Assembly (NCBI GenBank): GCA_021413675.1
Contig: JAIOQA010000557.1
Span: 1-63,828, forward strand
Reading direction: 5' to 3'
Source of the DNA: Deltaproteobacteria bacterium
GTDB taxonomy: Bacteria > Myxococcota_A > Polyangia > Haliangiales > Haliangiaceae
Length of the DNA stretch: 63,828 bases
Of this stretch, positions 48,414 to 57,528 are shown piece after piece. The notes below the pieces were generated by a model. It saw only the letters and a list, made by a program, of their open reading frames with translations. It ran no database searches and was not told the origin of the DNA. A program made the position numbers and the translations under genes. How positions within the stretch are numbered: the stretch's first letter is position 1; each line of letters opens with the position of its first letter.

Positions 48414-49247
48414 TCACCGGGGCTTGACCGGCGCGACCGCGGGCGGCGCCACCGGCGGCACGGCGCGCGCACCGTCGTCGGGCTTCCAGCGGCGGCGGCG
48501 CATGATGAACGGCACGTGCACCTGGTCGGTCTTGTAGTCCAGGCACAGCGCGTACATCACGAGGTTGATGCCGAGGCGGAACGCGAGCTCGCGCTGGCGC
48601 TCGCCGCCGGGCTCGCACGGCAGCTCGTAGTTGCCGAAGTTGTCGCGGGCCCATGCGCCGGCGAGATCGTTCTGCACGTAGGCGATCACGATGCGGCCAT
48701 CGCGCGTGACCGCCTCCATCGTCGGCGCGAGCGCGAGCCGCCCGAGCGGCCCGTCGAGCAGGTAGAACGAGTGGTAGACGACGTGATCCTTGTCGACCAG
48801 CTCGAGGCCGGCGGCGGGCGGCGGGAACACCGCCTCGATCAGCCGGCGCACCGAGTGATCGAACGCGCCGTCGGTCGAGCCCTCGGCCGAGTCGATGAGC
48901 AGGAAGCCGCCGAAGGTCAGGAAGCGGCGCAGCGCCTCGATGCCGGCCTGATCGGGCAGGGCGACCTCGCGATCGCCGCCGAGGTACAGGAACGGGGTCT
49001 CGTGCAGCTTGTCGCTGGTCGGCGTGACCACCGGGCTGTCGAGATCGACGTCGATCGCGGTGCGCTTGTCGAGCTCCCACGCCAGGCGGCGCAGGCCATT
49101 GATGTGCGGCGTCGGCGCGCCCAGCGACAGCACGCCGAACCGGAACTTCGAGGCCGGGCCGATCGCGCGCGCGCGCCGCGGCAGCGCCACCAGGGCGAGC
49201 GCCGCGGCGAGCAGGCTGCGGCGCGAGAGCGTGGGGCCCGACGGCAT
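48414..49247 (-). CDS. DUF4159-type protein with probable Tat signal
   Basis: This is a 277-residue protein. The N-terminus has SRRSLLAAALALVALPRRARA, a twin-Arg signal. The body FRFGVLSLGAPTPHINGLRR, FLYLGGDREVALPD and LRRFLTFGGFLLIDSAEG fits DUF4159, a GATase-like fold found with VWA proteins in Bat operons. The conserved FIMRRRRWKPDD near the end is basic. It heads the operon running down to 43422. The divergent gene at 49313 lies 65 bp away, leaving room for two promoters. Confidence 0.75.
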   Translation of the reverse strand: MPSGPTLSRRSLLAAALALVALPRRARAIGPASKFRFGVLSLGAPTPHINGLRRLAWELDKRTAIDVDLDSPVVTPTSDKLHETPFLYLGGDREVALPDQAGIEALRRFLTFGGFLLIDSAEGSTDGAFDHSVRRLIEAVFPPPAAGLELVDKDHVVYHSFYLLDGPLGRLALAPTMEAVTRDGRIVIAYVQNDLAGAWARDNFGNYELPCEPGGERQRELAFRLGINLVMYALCLDYKTDQVHVPFIMRRRRWKPDDGARAVPPVAPPAVAPVKPR

Positions 49248-49312
49248 GATTGCGCTGAGAAGGTAGCGCCGCGCACGCGCGCGAGCCAGCGGCCATGTTA
49301 GGTTCGCGACCG

Positions 49313-50053
49313 ATGAGTCGGGCTGTAGCCGTGACGACGATCCTGGCGTGGAGCGCGGCGGCCGGGGGCATGGCCCACGCGCAACCGGCACCCGCGGCGG
49401 CGCCGACCACGACCGCGGTGGCGCCCGTCGATGACGCCGGGGACGACGACGGCGACGGCTCCGAGCCAGGCCTGATCACGCCGACCCGCAAGGGCGGCGG
49501 CGGCGCGACCCAGGGCGGGCACTACCACCAGGTCGGCATCGGCTTCCAGTTCGCGCTCGGGATGCGGGCGATCAACCCGTACAAGGACGGCGAGTACTGC
49601 GGCAAGCGCGGCCAGAACGGCGGCGCCAACGAGGCCTACTGCCTCGATCGGTCGCCGACCGCGCTCGATCTCGAGCTGACCTACGGCATCAAGCCCGACA
49701 CCGAGCTGCTCCTCGAGCTGCGGCTCGGCCTCGAGCGCGATTTCGGCGCGGTCGATGGCGCCGAGGGCCCGCGCGTCCATCACTTCGCGCCCGGCGCGCG
49801 GTTCTACTTCGCCGACACCGGCCGCGCGAAGTTCTTCTCGACGATCCAGGCGGTCTTCGACTTCACCGGCTACAAGGACGCCGCCGGCAACGACCGCGGC
49901 CTCGATCTGGGCCTGCGCAACCTCAACGGCTTCATGTTCGACGTGCACCACGCGTACGGCTTCTACGCGTTCTTCGGCGAGGAGCTCGGGCTCAAGCGCT
50001 GGCTGTCGGCGGGGCTCGAGGCCGGCATCGGCGTGCAGGGTCGGTATCCGTGA
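49313..50053 (+). CDS. Exported beta-barrel-like protein
   Basis: This is a 246-residue protein with a Sec signal (AVTTILAWSAAAGGMAHAQ). After an acidic Pro/Asp linker the sequence alternates amphipathic strands with many aromatics and charges (VGIGFQFALGMRAINPY, LDLELTYGIKPDTELLLELR, FAPGARFYFAD), as in outer-membrane beta barrels. It has a Cys pair (GEYCGKRGQNGG ... EAYCLD). Its stop codon abuts that of the TonB-dependent receptor gene (50053/50054), so the two converge. The specific family is unknown. Confidence 0.6.
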   Translation: MSRAVAVTTILAWSAAAGGMAHAQPAPAAAPTTTAVAPVDDAGDDDGDGSEPGLITPTRKGGGGATQGGHYHQVGIGFQFALGMRAINPYKDGEYCGKRGQNGGANEAYCLDRSPTALDLELTYGIKPDTELLLELRLGLERDFGAVDGAEGPRVHHFAPGARFYFADTGRAKFFSTIQAVFDFTGYKDAAGNDRGLDLGLRNLNGFMFDVHHAYGFYAFFGEELGLKRWLSAGLEAGIGVQGRYP

Positions 50054-52258
50054 TCACCGCGACGCGGTGAGCGTGAGCCAGACCTGACGGCGCTCGAGCG
50101 CCGGTGAGCCCGCGGATGCGCTCGGGTCGGCGGCGTTGCTGTTCATCGGCCACAGCCCGCCGGTGCTGGTCGCGTTCTTGACGGTCGCGGCGATGCCGAG
50201 ACCGCGCCAGCGGTAGCCAGCCGCGAGATCGGCCCACGCGTGGCTCGCGCCATCGACCACGCCGCCGGCGCTGACCGGCGTGTACCAGCGCCCGAAGCGG
50301 GTCACCGAGGCCGCGACCCAGCAGCGCGCGCACGGCCGGACCCGCACGTTCAGGCGCGACACGTGCTCGGGATACGCGCGGAAGTGCGGCGCGTCGGCGG
50401 TGCCGGAGACGTAGATGTTGCCGATCTGATCGGCGCCGAGCTCGAGCGCGAGGATGCGCGCGATCGAGTCGCTGGCGCGGACGTCGACGTACTTCGAGCG
50501 CCAGTCCACCGACAGCTCGAGGCCGCCGCTGGTGATCGCGCCCGGGACGTTCTTGAAGAAGAACCAGCCGCCCCAGTCGCCGACCAGATCGGTGCCGATG
50601 TGGCGCTGGGCGTCGGGCGCGGTCGCGATCGTGTCGCCGACGAAGATCACGCCGGCGTCGATGATGTGGGTCATGCGATCGGCGAACGCGACGCCGTCGA
50701 CCGTGACGCCGTGGGCGTGGTAGCGCGCCGCGAGCTCCGCCGAGTACATGCGCTCGGGCCGGGTCTCGGGCAGGTTGGTGAAGCCCATGCTGGCGAGCAG
50801 CGGGTTGGCCTCGACCTGCGCGAAGTTGCCGGCGGACAGGAGGCCGTCGTGCTCGAAGCCGCCGGCGTAGTGCACGCCGACGGCGCCGCGGAAGCCCGAC
50901 TGCACGCTCGCGCGCACGTCGAGGGCGGGCGTGGCGTGCACGAGCGCGCCGGCGCGCGGCGTCCAGGCCAGGCCCCAGAACTGGTGGGCATCGAAGCGCA
51001 CGCCCGCGAACGACATGACGCGCTGGCCGAACCGATGGACGTACTCGGCGAACAGCCCGCCGGCGAACGCGACCCTGGGCCGGACCCAGGTGTGGTCGCC
51101 GCTGGTGGCGGTGGGGCGGCTGGCCTTGTCGTTGACGATCAGGTTCTGGCCGTGATCGTCGGGCAGGCCCATGTCGAAGACCCTCGCCTCGACGCCGGTC
51201 GCGAGCCGGTTCGCGCCGGCCGCGTCGGAGACCGTCACGACCGCGAGGCCGCTGCCGCGATCCTCGCGCGTGCCGGCGAGCGCGGTGCCATCGAGCGCGT
51301 ACTCGGCGACCTGATCGCGGTCGTAGCCGACGCGGGCCTCGAGCTCGATGCGCGGGCAGAACGTCTTCGCGTACGACGCGGTCAGCGCGAGCAGCCGCTG
51401 CTCGAGCGCCTCGCGATCGCGGTAGAAGTTGTAGTTGTCGCGCCACTGCGAGACGTCGAGCGCCTGCAGCGTCAGGTCGTGCCATGTGACGCGCGCGAGC
51501 GCGACCCGCTGGTTCGCGGCCTTCAGGCGGTGGCCGCGGTCGAAGACGCTGACGCCCGTCGGGTTCTCCTGGGTGTGAGCCCAGCCCTCGTCGCGCAGCC
51601 GCGCGCCGGTGAAGTCGACCCCGGACACGTAGAACGAGGCGGTCAGATCGTCGTCGGTGAAGCCGCCCTCCATCCGGCCCACGAGCAGCCGGCCGGAGCC
51701 GCCGGCGAGCGCGGTCCGGGCGAAGCTGCCGCGGTGCTCGCGCGTCGTGATGACGTTGATGACGCCGAGCAGCGCGCCCTGGCCCAGCGTCACCGAGCCC
51801 GGGCCGCGGATCACCTCGACGCGCTCGATCCATCCCAGGTCGATGCCGTTCAGGATCGCGTCGGGCGGGCCGCTGAACCACTCGGCGTTGACCGGGCGGC
51901 CGTCGATCAGCAGCAGCACCTTCGAGTTGTTGTCCGGCGCGAAGCCGCGAAACCCGGCGATCGTGTCGTCCTGATCCTCGACGAGGAAGTAGCCCGGGAC
52001 CCACAGGCTCAGCAGCTCGTTGAGCGTGCGCGCGCCGCTCTCGTCGATGTCGTCGCGCGTGATCGTGGTCATCGAGACCGGCTGCTCGGTGCGCTTGTCG
52101 AGCACGAACGAGGCGGTGTGCACCTCGACGGCCATCAGCTCCTCGAGCGACAGGCTGCTCAGATCGTCGTCGGTGTCGGCCGGATCGGCGTCCTCCGCCG
52201 CGGCCACGCCCGAACCCAGCACGCACGTCACCACCACCGCGCAGATTCGCGCCCCCAT
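50054..52258 (-). CDS. TonB-dependent outer-membrane receptor
   Basis: This is a 734-residue protein with a Sec signal, then DLSSLSLEELMAVEVHTAS (TonB-box/linker region), a plug domain (QPVSMTTITRDDIDESGARTL, LIDGRPVN, WIERVEVIRGPGSVTLGQGA, GVINVIT) and a large beta barrel ending VWLTLTASR. The plug signature resembles colicin-I-receptor or CirA-like proteins; the substrate (siderophore, cobalamin or glycan) is not clear. The gene lies alone, without an ExbBD or periplasmic partner nearby. Confidence 0.9.
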   Translation of the reverse strand: MGARICAVVVTCVLGSGVAAAEDADPADTDDDLSSLSLEELMAVEVHTASFVLDKRTEQPVSMTTITRDDIDESGARTLNELLSLWVPGYFLVEDQDDTIAGFRGFAPDNNSKVLLLIDGRPVNAEWFSGPPDAILNGIDLGWIERVEVIRGPGSVTLGQGALLGVINVITTREHRGSFARTALAGGSGRLLVGRMEGGFTDDDLTASFYVSGVDFTGARLRDEGWAHTQENPTGVSVFDRGHRLKAANQRVALARVTWHDLTLQALDVSQWRDNYNFYRDREALEQRLLALTASYAKTFCPRIELEARVGYDRDQVAEYALDGTALAGTREDRGSGLAVVTVSDAAGANRLATGVEARVFDMGLPDDHGQNLIVNDKASRPTATSGDHTWVRPRVAFAGGLFAEYVHRFGQRVMSFAGVRFDAHQFWGLAWTPRAGALVHATPALDVRASVQSGFRGAVGVHYAGGFEHDGLLSAGNFAQVEANPLLASMGFTNLPETRPERMYSAELAARYHAHGVTVDGVAFADRMTHIIDAGVIFVGDTIATAPDAQRHIGTDLVGDWGGWFFFKNVPGAITSGGLELSVDWRSKYVDVRASDSIARILALELGADQIGNIYVSGTADAPHFRAYPEHVSRLNVRVRPCARCWVAASVTRFGRWYTPVSAGGVVDGASHAWADLAAGYRWRGLGIAATVKNATSTGGLWPMNSNAADPSASAGSPALERRQVWLTLTASR

Positions 52259-52443
52259 GTCGTCACGCTAGCACGGGCGCTCGGGCCACCGGCGCGGTCG
52301 CGACGCGTCCGGTGCTCGGTCACGGCTCGTCCGCGCGACGCGTTCACCGCCAGCGGACTTCTCTCGGCAGGCTGGATCGGGAGCGGCTGGATGGCCGCGA
52401 TCGCCTGCCGGCCGGTGCGCCCGAGCCGCGCTACGGTCCACCG

Positions 52444-52710
52444 GTGGGGCTACTCGATCTGTTCCGTCGTCGCTGTCCGGGCTGCGGACGTAACCGGCTG
52501 CAGCTGGCAGGCCTGCGCCGGTGGCACGGTCGAGGGCCCAGCGGCGGCTTGCGCACCGCGGGTCAGCGCACGTACCGGCGTTGCCTCGACTGCAACGCGC
52601 GCTGGGTCCAGGAGCTCACGCCTGCGCTCACCGCGTGTCCCGAGGACGAATGGCTCGCGGTGGTCGGCCCCGATCCGCTGCCGCCCGCGAGCATCCCGCC
52701 GCGGCGCTGA
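52444..52710 (+). CDS. Small zinc-ribbon protein
   Basis: This 88-residue protein has a zinc ribbon with C11/C14 (RRRCPGCGRNRLQ) and a second Cys pair in YRRCLDCNARW. The remainder is basic and Pro-rich. The GTG at 52444 was chosen because the zinc motif begins there; longer readings look random. It may be a nucleic-acid or protein-binding adaptor. It sits in the 546-bp stretch between the TonB receptor and the transposase. The real boundary on the left is uncertain. Confidence 0.5.
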   Translation: MGLLDLFRRRCPGCGRNRLQLAGLRRWHGRGPSGGLRTAGQRTYRRCLDCNARWVQELTPALTACPEDEWLAVVGPDPLPPASIPPRR

Positions 52711-52761
52711 TCCACACAAAGCCCACCAAGCTATATCCCCCCCGCCTGTGATGCGTCCGGT

Positions 52762-52790
52762 GTGGACCACCGTTCCCGATGTGATAGTAT
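52762..52790 (+). promoter_or_regulatory. Candidate promoter for the REP-type transposase
   Basis: TGGACC (around 52762-52767) and TAGTAT (52785-52790) are 17 bp apart, each matching the consensus at four of six bases. The ATG at 52804 lies 13 nt downstream. Confidence 0.3.
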
Positions 52791-52803
52791 ATCGGCGCAA
52801 CCA

Positions 52804-53496
52804 ATGCCGCAGCAGGTACTGCACGAGCTCCCGTGGCGTACGGGGGGTGGCAAGGGTCCGAACTCGGGCCGCAAGGCCCGCGGCCCGCGGCCGAGCGAGC
52901 CGCATCGCGTGCGGCCGTCGATCGATCCGCGCCATCCGCTCCACGTCGTGATCCGCGCGCGGCCAGGCCTCAAGCTGCGCCGGCGCGCGGGCTGGCTCGC
53001 GGTCCGGCACGGGCTCGCGATCACCTGCCGGCGCAGCGACTTCCGCATCTGCCACGTCTCGGTGCAAGGCAACCACGTCCACCTGATCGTCGAGGCGGAC
53101 AGCCACATGTCGCTCGCGCGCGGCATGCAGGGCTTCCAGATCGCGTGCGCGCGGCGATTCAACGCGACCACCCGCCGCCGCGGCGGGGTGTTCGCGGATC
53201 GCTATCATCCGCGGCCGCTGGCCACGCTGCGCGAGACTCGCAACGCGCTGGCCTACGTGCTCAACAACTGGCGGCGCCACCGCGAGGACCTCACCGCCCG
53301 CAACCTCGCGTTCGATCCGTTCGCGTCGGCGCGCGCATTCGACGGCTGGCTCGACAGTCCCCGCCGCGGGCATCTGGAGTTCGTCCCGGTCGTGATGCCG
53401 ACGACCTGGCACCTCACGATCGGCTGGCGCCGCTACGGCCCGCTATCGCCCCATGCGCGGCCGGGTCCGATCGATACCGCACGCCGGTCGGTATGA
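52804..53496 (+). CDS. REP-associated tyrosine transposase (RAYT/Y1-type HUH enzyme)
   Basis: This is a 230-residue protein. The HUH motif H91-V-H93 (GNHVHLIVE) is preceded by DFRICHVSVQ, and a catalytic-type Tyr (Y151 in NALAYVLNNWRRHR) follows the FADRYHPRPL block, the order seen in RAYTs. The N-terminal ~40 residues and C-terminal ~45 are unusual basic extensions. RAYTs cut single-stranded REP/BIME hairpins and are usually single-copy domesticated genes. No terminal inverted repeats are visible. It is followed by a GC-rich repeat region (53497-54079). It may act on repeats elsewhere in the genome. Confidence 0.8.
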   Translation: MPQQVLHELPWRTGGGKGPNSGRKARGPRPSEPHRVRPSIDPRHPLHVVIRARPGLKLRRRAGWLAVRHGLAITCRRSDFRICHVSVQGNHVHLIVEADSHMSLARGMQGFQIACARRFNATTRRRGGVFADRYHPRPLATLRETRNALAYVLNNWRRHREDLTARNLAFDPFASARAFDGWLDSPRRGHLEFVPVVMPTTWHLTIGWRRYGPLSPHARPGPIDTARRSV

Positions 53497-53824
53497 CTGC
53501 GCCCCGACCGGTCTCCGCTGCGCTACGGCAGCTCCTGCACCGTGCAGGCGCGTCGATCGTGCGGCCGTGCAGGCCGCGTTGCGCTCGAGATGCGTCAGCG
53601 CGCGGCGCGCCCAGCGCGGGTCCCTTCGGAGAGCGAGCGGAGGGCGCGGGGCACCCCAGCGGCGTCGGCGCGAAGCGCCAAACGCCGCGGGGCTCACCGG
53701 TGGCGCGAGCGCGGTGATCGCCGCGGCCGCGGCCCGGGAGGCCGCTGCGGAGCAGCGAACGCCCGGGGTTGCGCCCGACGCGGAGCGGGTCCGAAGGGTT
53801 CCCGCGCGCCAGGCAGCCGCGCGC

Positions 53825-53930
53825 GCTCGCGTTCTCCCCACCGTCCGCTCCGCGATCCCGGCTCGCCCGTCGCGCTCGCGCTCGTTCTCCCCACCGTCCG
53901 CGCCGCGCTCCCGATTCGCCCGTCGCGCGC
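53825..53930. repeat. Two tandem imperfect 53-bp GC-rich units
   Basis: The stretches GTTCTCCCCACCGTCCGC (53831-53848 and 53884-53901) and TCGCCCGTCGCGC (53863-53875 and 53916-53928) recur with a period of 53 bp. They lie in the 583-bp gap 53497-54079 after the transposase gene, which is otherwise low-complexity CG-rich sequence in which I recognise no gene. Further CCCGTCGCGC motifs follow at 53940-53955. Confidence 0.7.
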
Positions 53931-54079
53931 GCGGTCTGGGCCCGTCGCGCGCGCGCTCGCGATCTCCCGGACGCCCGCGCCACGCTCCAGACTCCCGATG
54001 GCTTGACGCCCCGCACCCTGGCCCCCACGCTTGATCGATGTTCGGACCCATCGGCCTCGGCATCTCATCGGCGCACGCC

Positions 54080-54229
54080 ATGACCGCGGTCGTCTGTCCG
54101 CACTGCCGCGCGCCCAACGCGCGGTCGCGCTGGACCTCCGGGCTCGTCACCTGCAAGGCCTGCCACAAGCGCTTCGACGTCGCCGCCGCCGCCCGTCGCA
54201 AGGCGCCAGCGGTTCGCCGCCGCGGCTAG
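54080..54229 (+). CDS. Very small zinc-ribbon protein
   Basis: This is a 49-residue protein with C6/C9 (VVCPHCRAP) and C25/C28 (VTCKACHKRF), a complete small zinc ribbon, then a basic Ala/Arg tail. An in-frame ATG at 54038 is possible, but the residues it adds are not typical of the fold. The ABC ATPase gene starts 39 bp downstream. No specific family was recognised. Confidence 0.5.
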   Translation: MTAVVCPHCRAPNARSRWTSGLVTCKACHKRFDVAAAARRKAPAVRRRG

Positions 54230-54252
54230 CCCCGGCCCGTCGCCACTTGCGA

Positions 54253-54258
54253 TATTCT
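54253..54258 (+). promoter_or_regulatory. Candidate -10 element of the ABC exporter operon
   Basis: TATTCT lies 10 nt before the GTG at 54269, and no Shine-Dalgarno is present there. Transcription would start within a few bases of the start codon. Confidence 0.35.
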
Positions 54259-54268
54259 CCCCAGAAGC

Positions 54269-55269
<1,001 letters not shown>

Positions 55270-55273
<4 letters not shown>

Positions 55274-56070
55274 CCGCCAGCCTCGGCCGCATGTGGGCGC
55301 TCGCGCTCAACACCTTCCGCGAGGCCGCGCGCATCCGCGTGCTGTACGGCATCCTGGTGCTGGTCGTCGGCGCCAACCTGTTCGCGGTCCTGCTCGGCGA
55401 GATGTCGCAGCACGCCGAGGCCCGGGTCGCGCGCGACGTGGGCCTCGCCGGCATCTCGCTGTTCGGCTCGCTGACCGCGATCTTCCTGGGCGTGTTCCTG
55501 CTCTACAGCGAGATCCAGCGGCGCACGATCCACGCGATCGTCTCCAAGCCGATCGAGCGCTGGGAGTTCGTCGTCGGCAAGTACCTCGGCATGGCCCTGA
55601 TCCTGTCGGTGCTGGTCGCGCTGTTCGCGGTCGCGATGCTCGCGCTCCTCGCGTTCCAGGGGATCGCGATCAGCCAGGCGGTGGCGCAGGCGGTGCTGCT
55701 GGCGTGGATGGAGGTGCTCACCGTCGCGGCGATCGCGGTGTTCTTCTCGTCGTTCTCGACGCCGTTCCTGTCGGGCATCTTCGCGCTGGCGCTGTTCGCG
55801 CTCGGTCGACTCACGCCCGACATCCTCGCGGCCTCGGAGAGCTCGAAGTCGACCTGGGTCCGCGCGACCACGCGCATCGCGCTCGAGATCGTGCCCGACC
55901 TGCACCTGTTCGGGATCTCGGGCCGCTCGGTCGATGGCGCGCCGGTGAGCGTGCACGGCGACTTCGTGTCGTGGGGCTACGTGCTGACCTCGTGCGGCTA
56001 CGCGCTGGCGTGGATCGGCGGCCTGCTGCTGATCGCGTCGCTGATCTTCCGCCGCCGCGACTTCGTCTAG
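55270..56070 (+). CDS. ABC-2-type permease
   Basis: This 266-residue membrane protein has about six helices: an N-terminal FREAARIRVLYGILVLVVG, IFLGVFLLYSEIQRRTIH, and a C-terminal LAWIGGLLLIASLIF with basic RRRDFV end. The ISxxIERWEFVVGKYLG-like segment is typical of NosY/ABC-2 permeases. It is translationally coupled to the ATPase. It ends convergently with the propeller-like gene, overlapping by 4 bp. Confidence 0.85.
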
Positions 56071-57212
56071 CGCTCCGGTCCGCTGGCGATCACGACGATC
56101 GTCGCGTCGCGGGTGACGCAGCTGTGCGCACCGTCGGGCCGCACCACCGGTCCGTGATCGACGCGCGCGCCGTGCGCGTCGCACACCAGGAGGCGCGCAC
56201 CGACCAGCACCACGCGGTGGTCGTCGGCGTAGTGGATGTGCGCCTCGGGCACCGCAGGCACCGGGTGGACGGCCGCGGCGGTGGTCCTGCCGCTCACCGG
56301 ATCGACCGCACGCACGATCAACGCCTGACCTGGACCGCCGGCCTGGGCCTCGAGGGCACGGGCGAGGTCGGGTTCGGTGGTGCGCAGCCGCTCGAGATCG
56401 ACCGGCACATCGCCATCGTCGTCGGGCGCGAGGTCGGCGGGGGCCTCGAGGCACGCGCTCGTGCAGCGCACCCCGTCGGCCGCGACATCGAGCGCGAGCT
56501 GAACGTTGCCAGCGATGGGCGCGAAGGTCGCGAGCCGGCCGGGCAACCGGATCGGCGGCGTCGCCGCGGCGAGCCAGGCGCCCACGTCGTAGATCACGGC
56601 CTCGTACGCGCCGCCCCACATGCAGCCGAAGGCCACGAGCCGCGTGCCGCCGGCGGCGAGACGAAACGCGACGTGGCAGAAGCTCTCGGCGGCGTGCTCG
56701 TGCCGGGCGCGATCGACGCCGGCAGCGGCGTCGATGACGCGGACGTCCATGTAGCTGGGCGCCGCGACGAACAGCAGCTCGCGGTCGCCGGCGTCGCGCG
56801 CGAAGCACGGCCGCGCGGTCACGCGCATCCCCGGGAGTTCGGTGACCACCCGGCCGGCGTCGAGATCCACCAGCGCCGCGTGGCTGCCATCGAGCACGGC
56901 GAAGCGACCCGATGGCGAGGCCACGACGCCGCGCTCGCACCGCTGGTCCGCGATCGCGGCCGCCTTCGCCCACGCCCCGCCACGCAGCTCCCAGCGCGCG
57001 AGCGTGCCGAGGCGATCGACGGTGACGAACGCGGGGTGGTCGTGGACCGCCGCGGCGTGGACGACGTCGTGCAGCGTCAGGCCGACGGGCGCGGCGGGAT
57101 CGCGGACGTCGACGACGCGCAGCGCGTTGCGCGCGAGCACCACGGCGAAGCGATCCGCGACCAGGAACACGGCCGTCGTCGGCGCAGCGACGGCGACATG
57201 GACGACGCGCAT
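56067..57212 (-). CDS. Predicted beta-propeller-like protein of unknown function
   Basis: This is a 381-residue protein without a clear signal peptide (the MRVVHVAVAAPTTAVFL start is mildly hydrophobic). It contains repeated 40-residue blade-like units (LRVVDVRDPAAPVGLTLHDV, PSGRFAVLDGSHAALVDLDA, RVVLVGARLLVCDAHG). The ATG at 57212 was chosen because blades begin there; the longer reading adds Arg-rich sequence not typical of coding. It is convergent with the ABC permease (4-bp overlap) and divergent from the kdp operon. No family-specific motif was identified. Confidence 0.55.
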   Translation of the reverse strand: MRVVHVAVAAPTTAVFLVADRFAVVLARNALRVVDVRDPAAPVGLTLHDVVHAAAVHDHPAFVTVDRLGTLARWELRGGAWAKAAAIADQRCERGVVASPSGRFAVLDGSHAALVDLDAGRVVTELPGMRVTARPCFARDAGDRELLFVAAPSYMDVRVIDAAAGVDRARHEHAAESFCHVAFRLAAGGTRLVAFGCMWGGAYEAVIYDVGAWLAAATPPIRLPGRLATFAPIAGNVQLALDVAADGVRCTSACLEAPADLAPDDDGDVPVDLERLRTTEPDLARALEAQAGGPGQALIVRAVDPVSGRTTAAAVHPVPAVPEAHIHYADDHRVVLVGARLLVCDAHGARVDHGPVVRPDGAHSCVTRDATIVVIASGPER

Positions 57213-57286
57213 GGTGCCGGGATAGCACGGCCGGCGCGCCCGAGTCGGCGGCGCACGCGCGCCGGCCTTGATGGAATCTTGACGGA

Positions 57287-57319
57287 CCCCGGGCGCGCCT
57301 TGACCCCGCGCGCCCGGGG
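57287..57319. promoter_or_regulatory. Perfect 12-bp inverted repeat in the kdp upstream region
   Basis: CCCCGGGCGCGC (57287-57298) and its exact complement (57308-57319) flank a 9-nt loop, 24 bp before the first small kdp reading frame. The position fits an operator or a leader hairpin controlling the kdp operon. It is not A/T-rich like the E. coli KdpE site. No convincing -35/-10 pair was found around it. Confidence 0.6.
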
Positions 57320-57343
57320 TGCGGCGTACCAAGGACCCACGCC

Positions 57344-57433
57344 ATGACCGACGTGTTGTTCCTGTTGCTCCTGATCGCGCTGTTCGGCGCGACCGCCGGG
57401 CTCGTGCCGCTCTTCGAGCGGCTCCGGAGGTAA
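57344..57433 (+). CDS. 29-residue membrane peptide at the head of the kdp operon
   Basis: The ATG gives MTDVLFLLLLIALFGATAGL followed by VPLFERLRR: one membrane helix and a basic end. From memory, short peptides of this kind precede kdpF in several GC-rich bacteria. It ends 2 bp before the kdpF start, and GGAGG inside its last codons is the kdpF ribosome site. It may be a small accessory subunit or a translational leader. Confidence 0.6.
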   Translation: MTDVLFLLLLIALFGATAGLVPLFERLRR

Positions 57434-57435
57434 CC

Positions 57436-57528
57436 ATGTCCATCCTCGTGTGGATCGCCGGTGGCCTCGCCGCCGCGCTGCTCGTCTATCTCGTGTTCGC
57501 GCTGCTCCTGCCGGAGAAGCTCCAGTGA
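57436..57528 (+). CDS. kdpF: K+-transporting ATPase small subunit KdpF
   Basis: This 30-residue single-helix peptide (ILVWIAGGLAAALLVYLVFA then LLLPEKLQ) matches the length and the LxxPExF/L ending of KdpF, which stabilises the KdpFABC complex in the membrane. GGAGG at 57426-57430 is well placed before the ATG. It overlaps kdpA by GTGA. Confidence 0.85.
   Translation: MSILVWIAGGLAAALLVYLVFALLLPEKLQ

Noticed and set aside
53497..54037. Overlapping reading frames in both directions in the region after the transposase
   Set aside because: Ser/Arg/Pro low-complexity translations in a repeat-rich CG stretch, no start signals, no domains.
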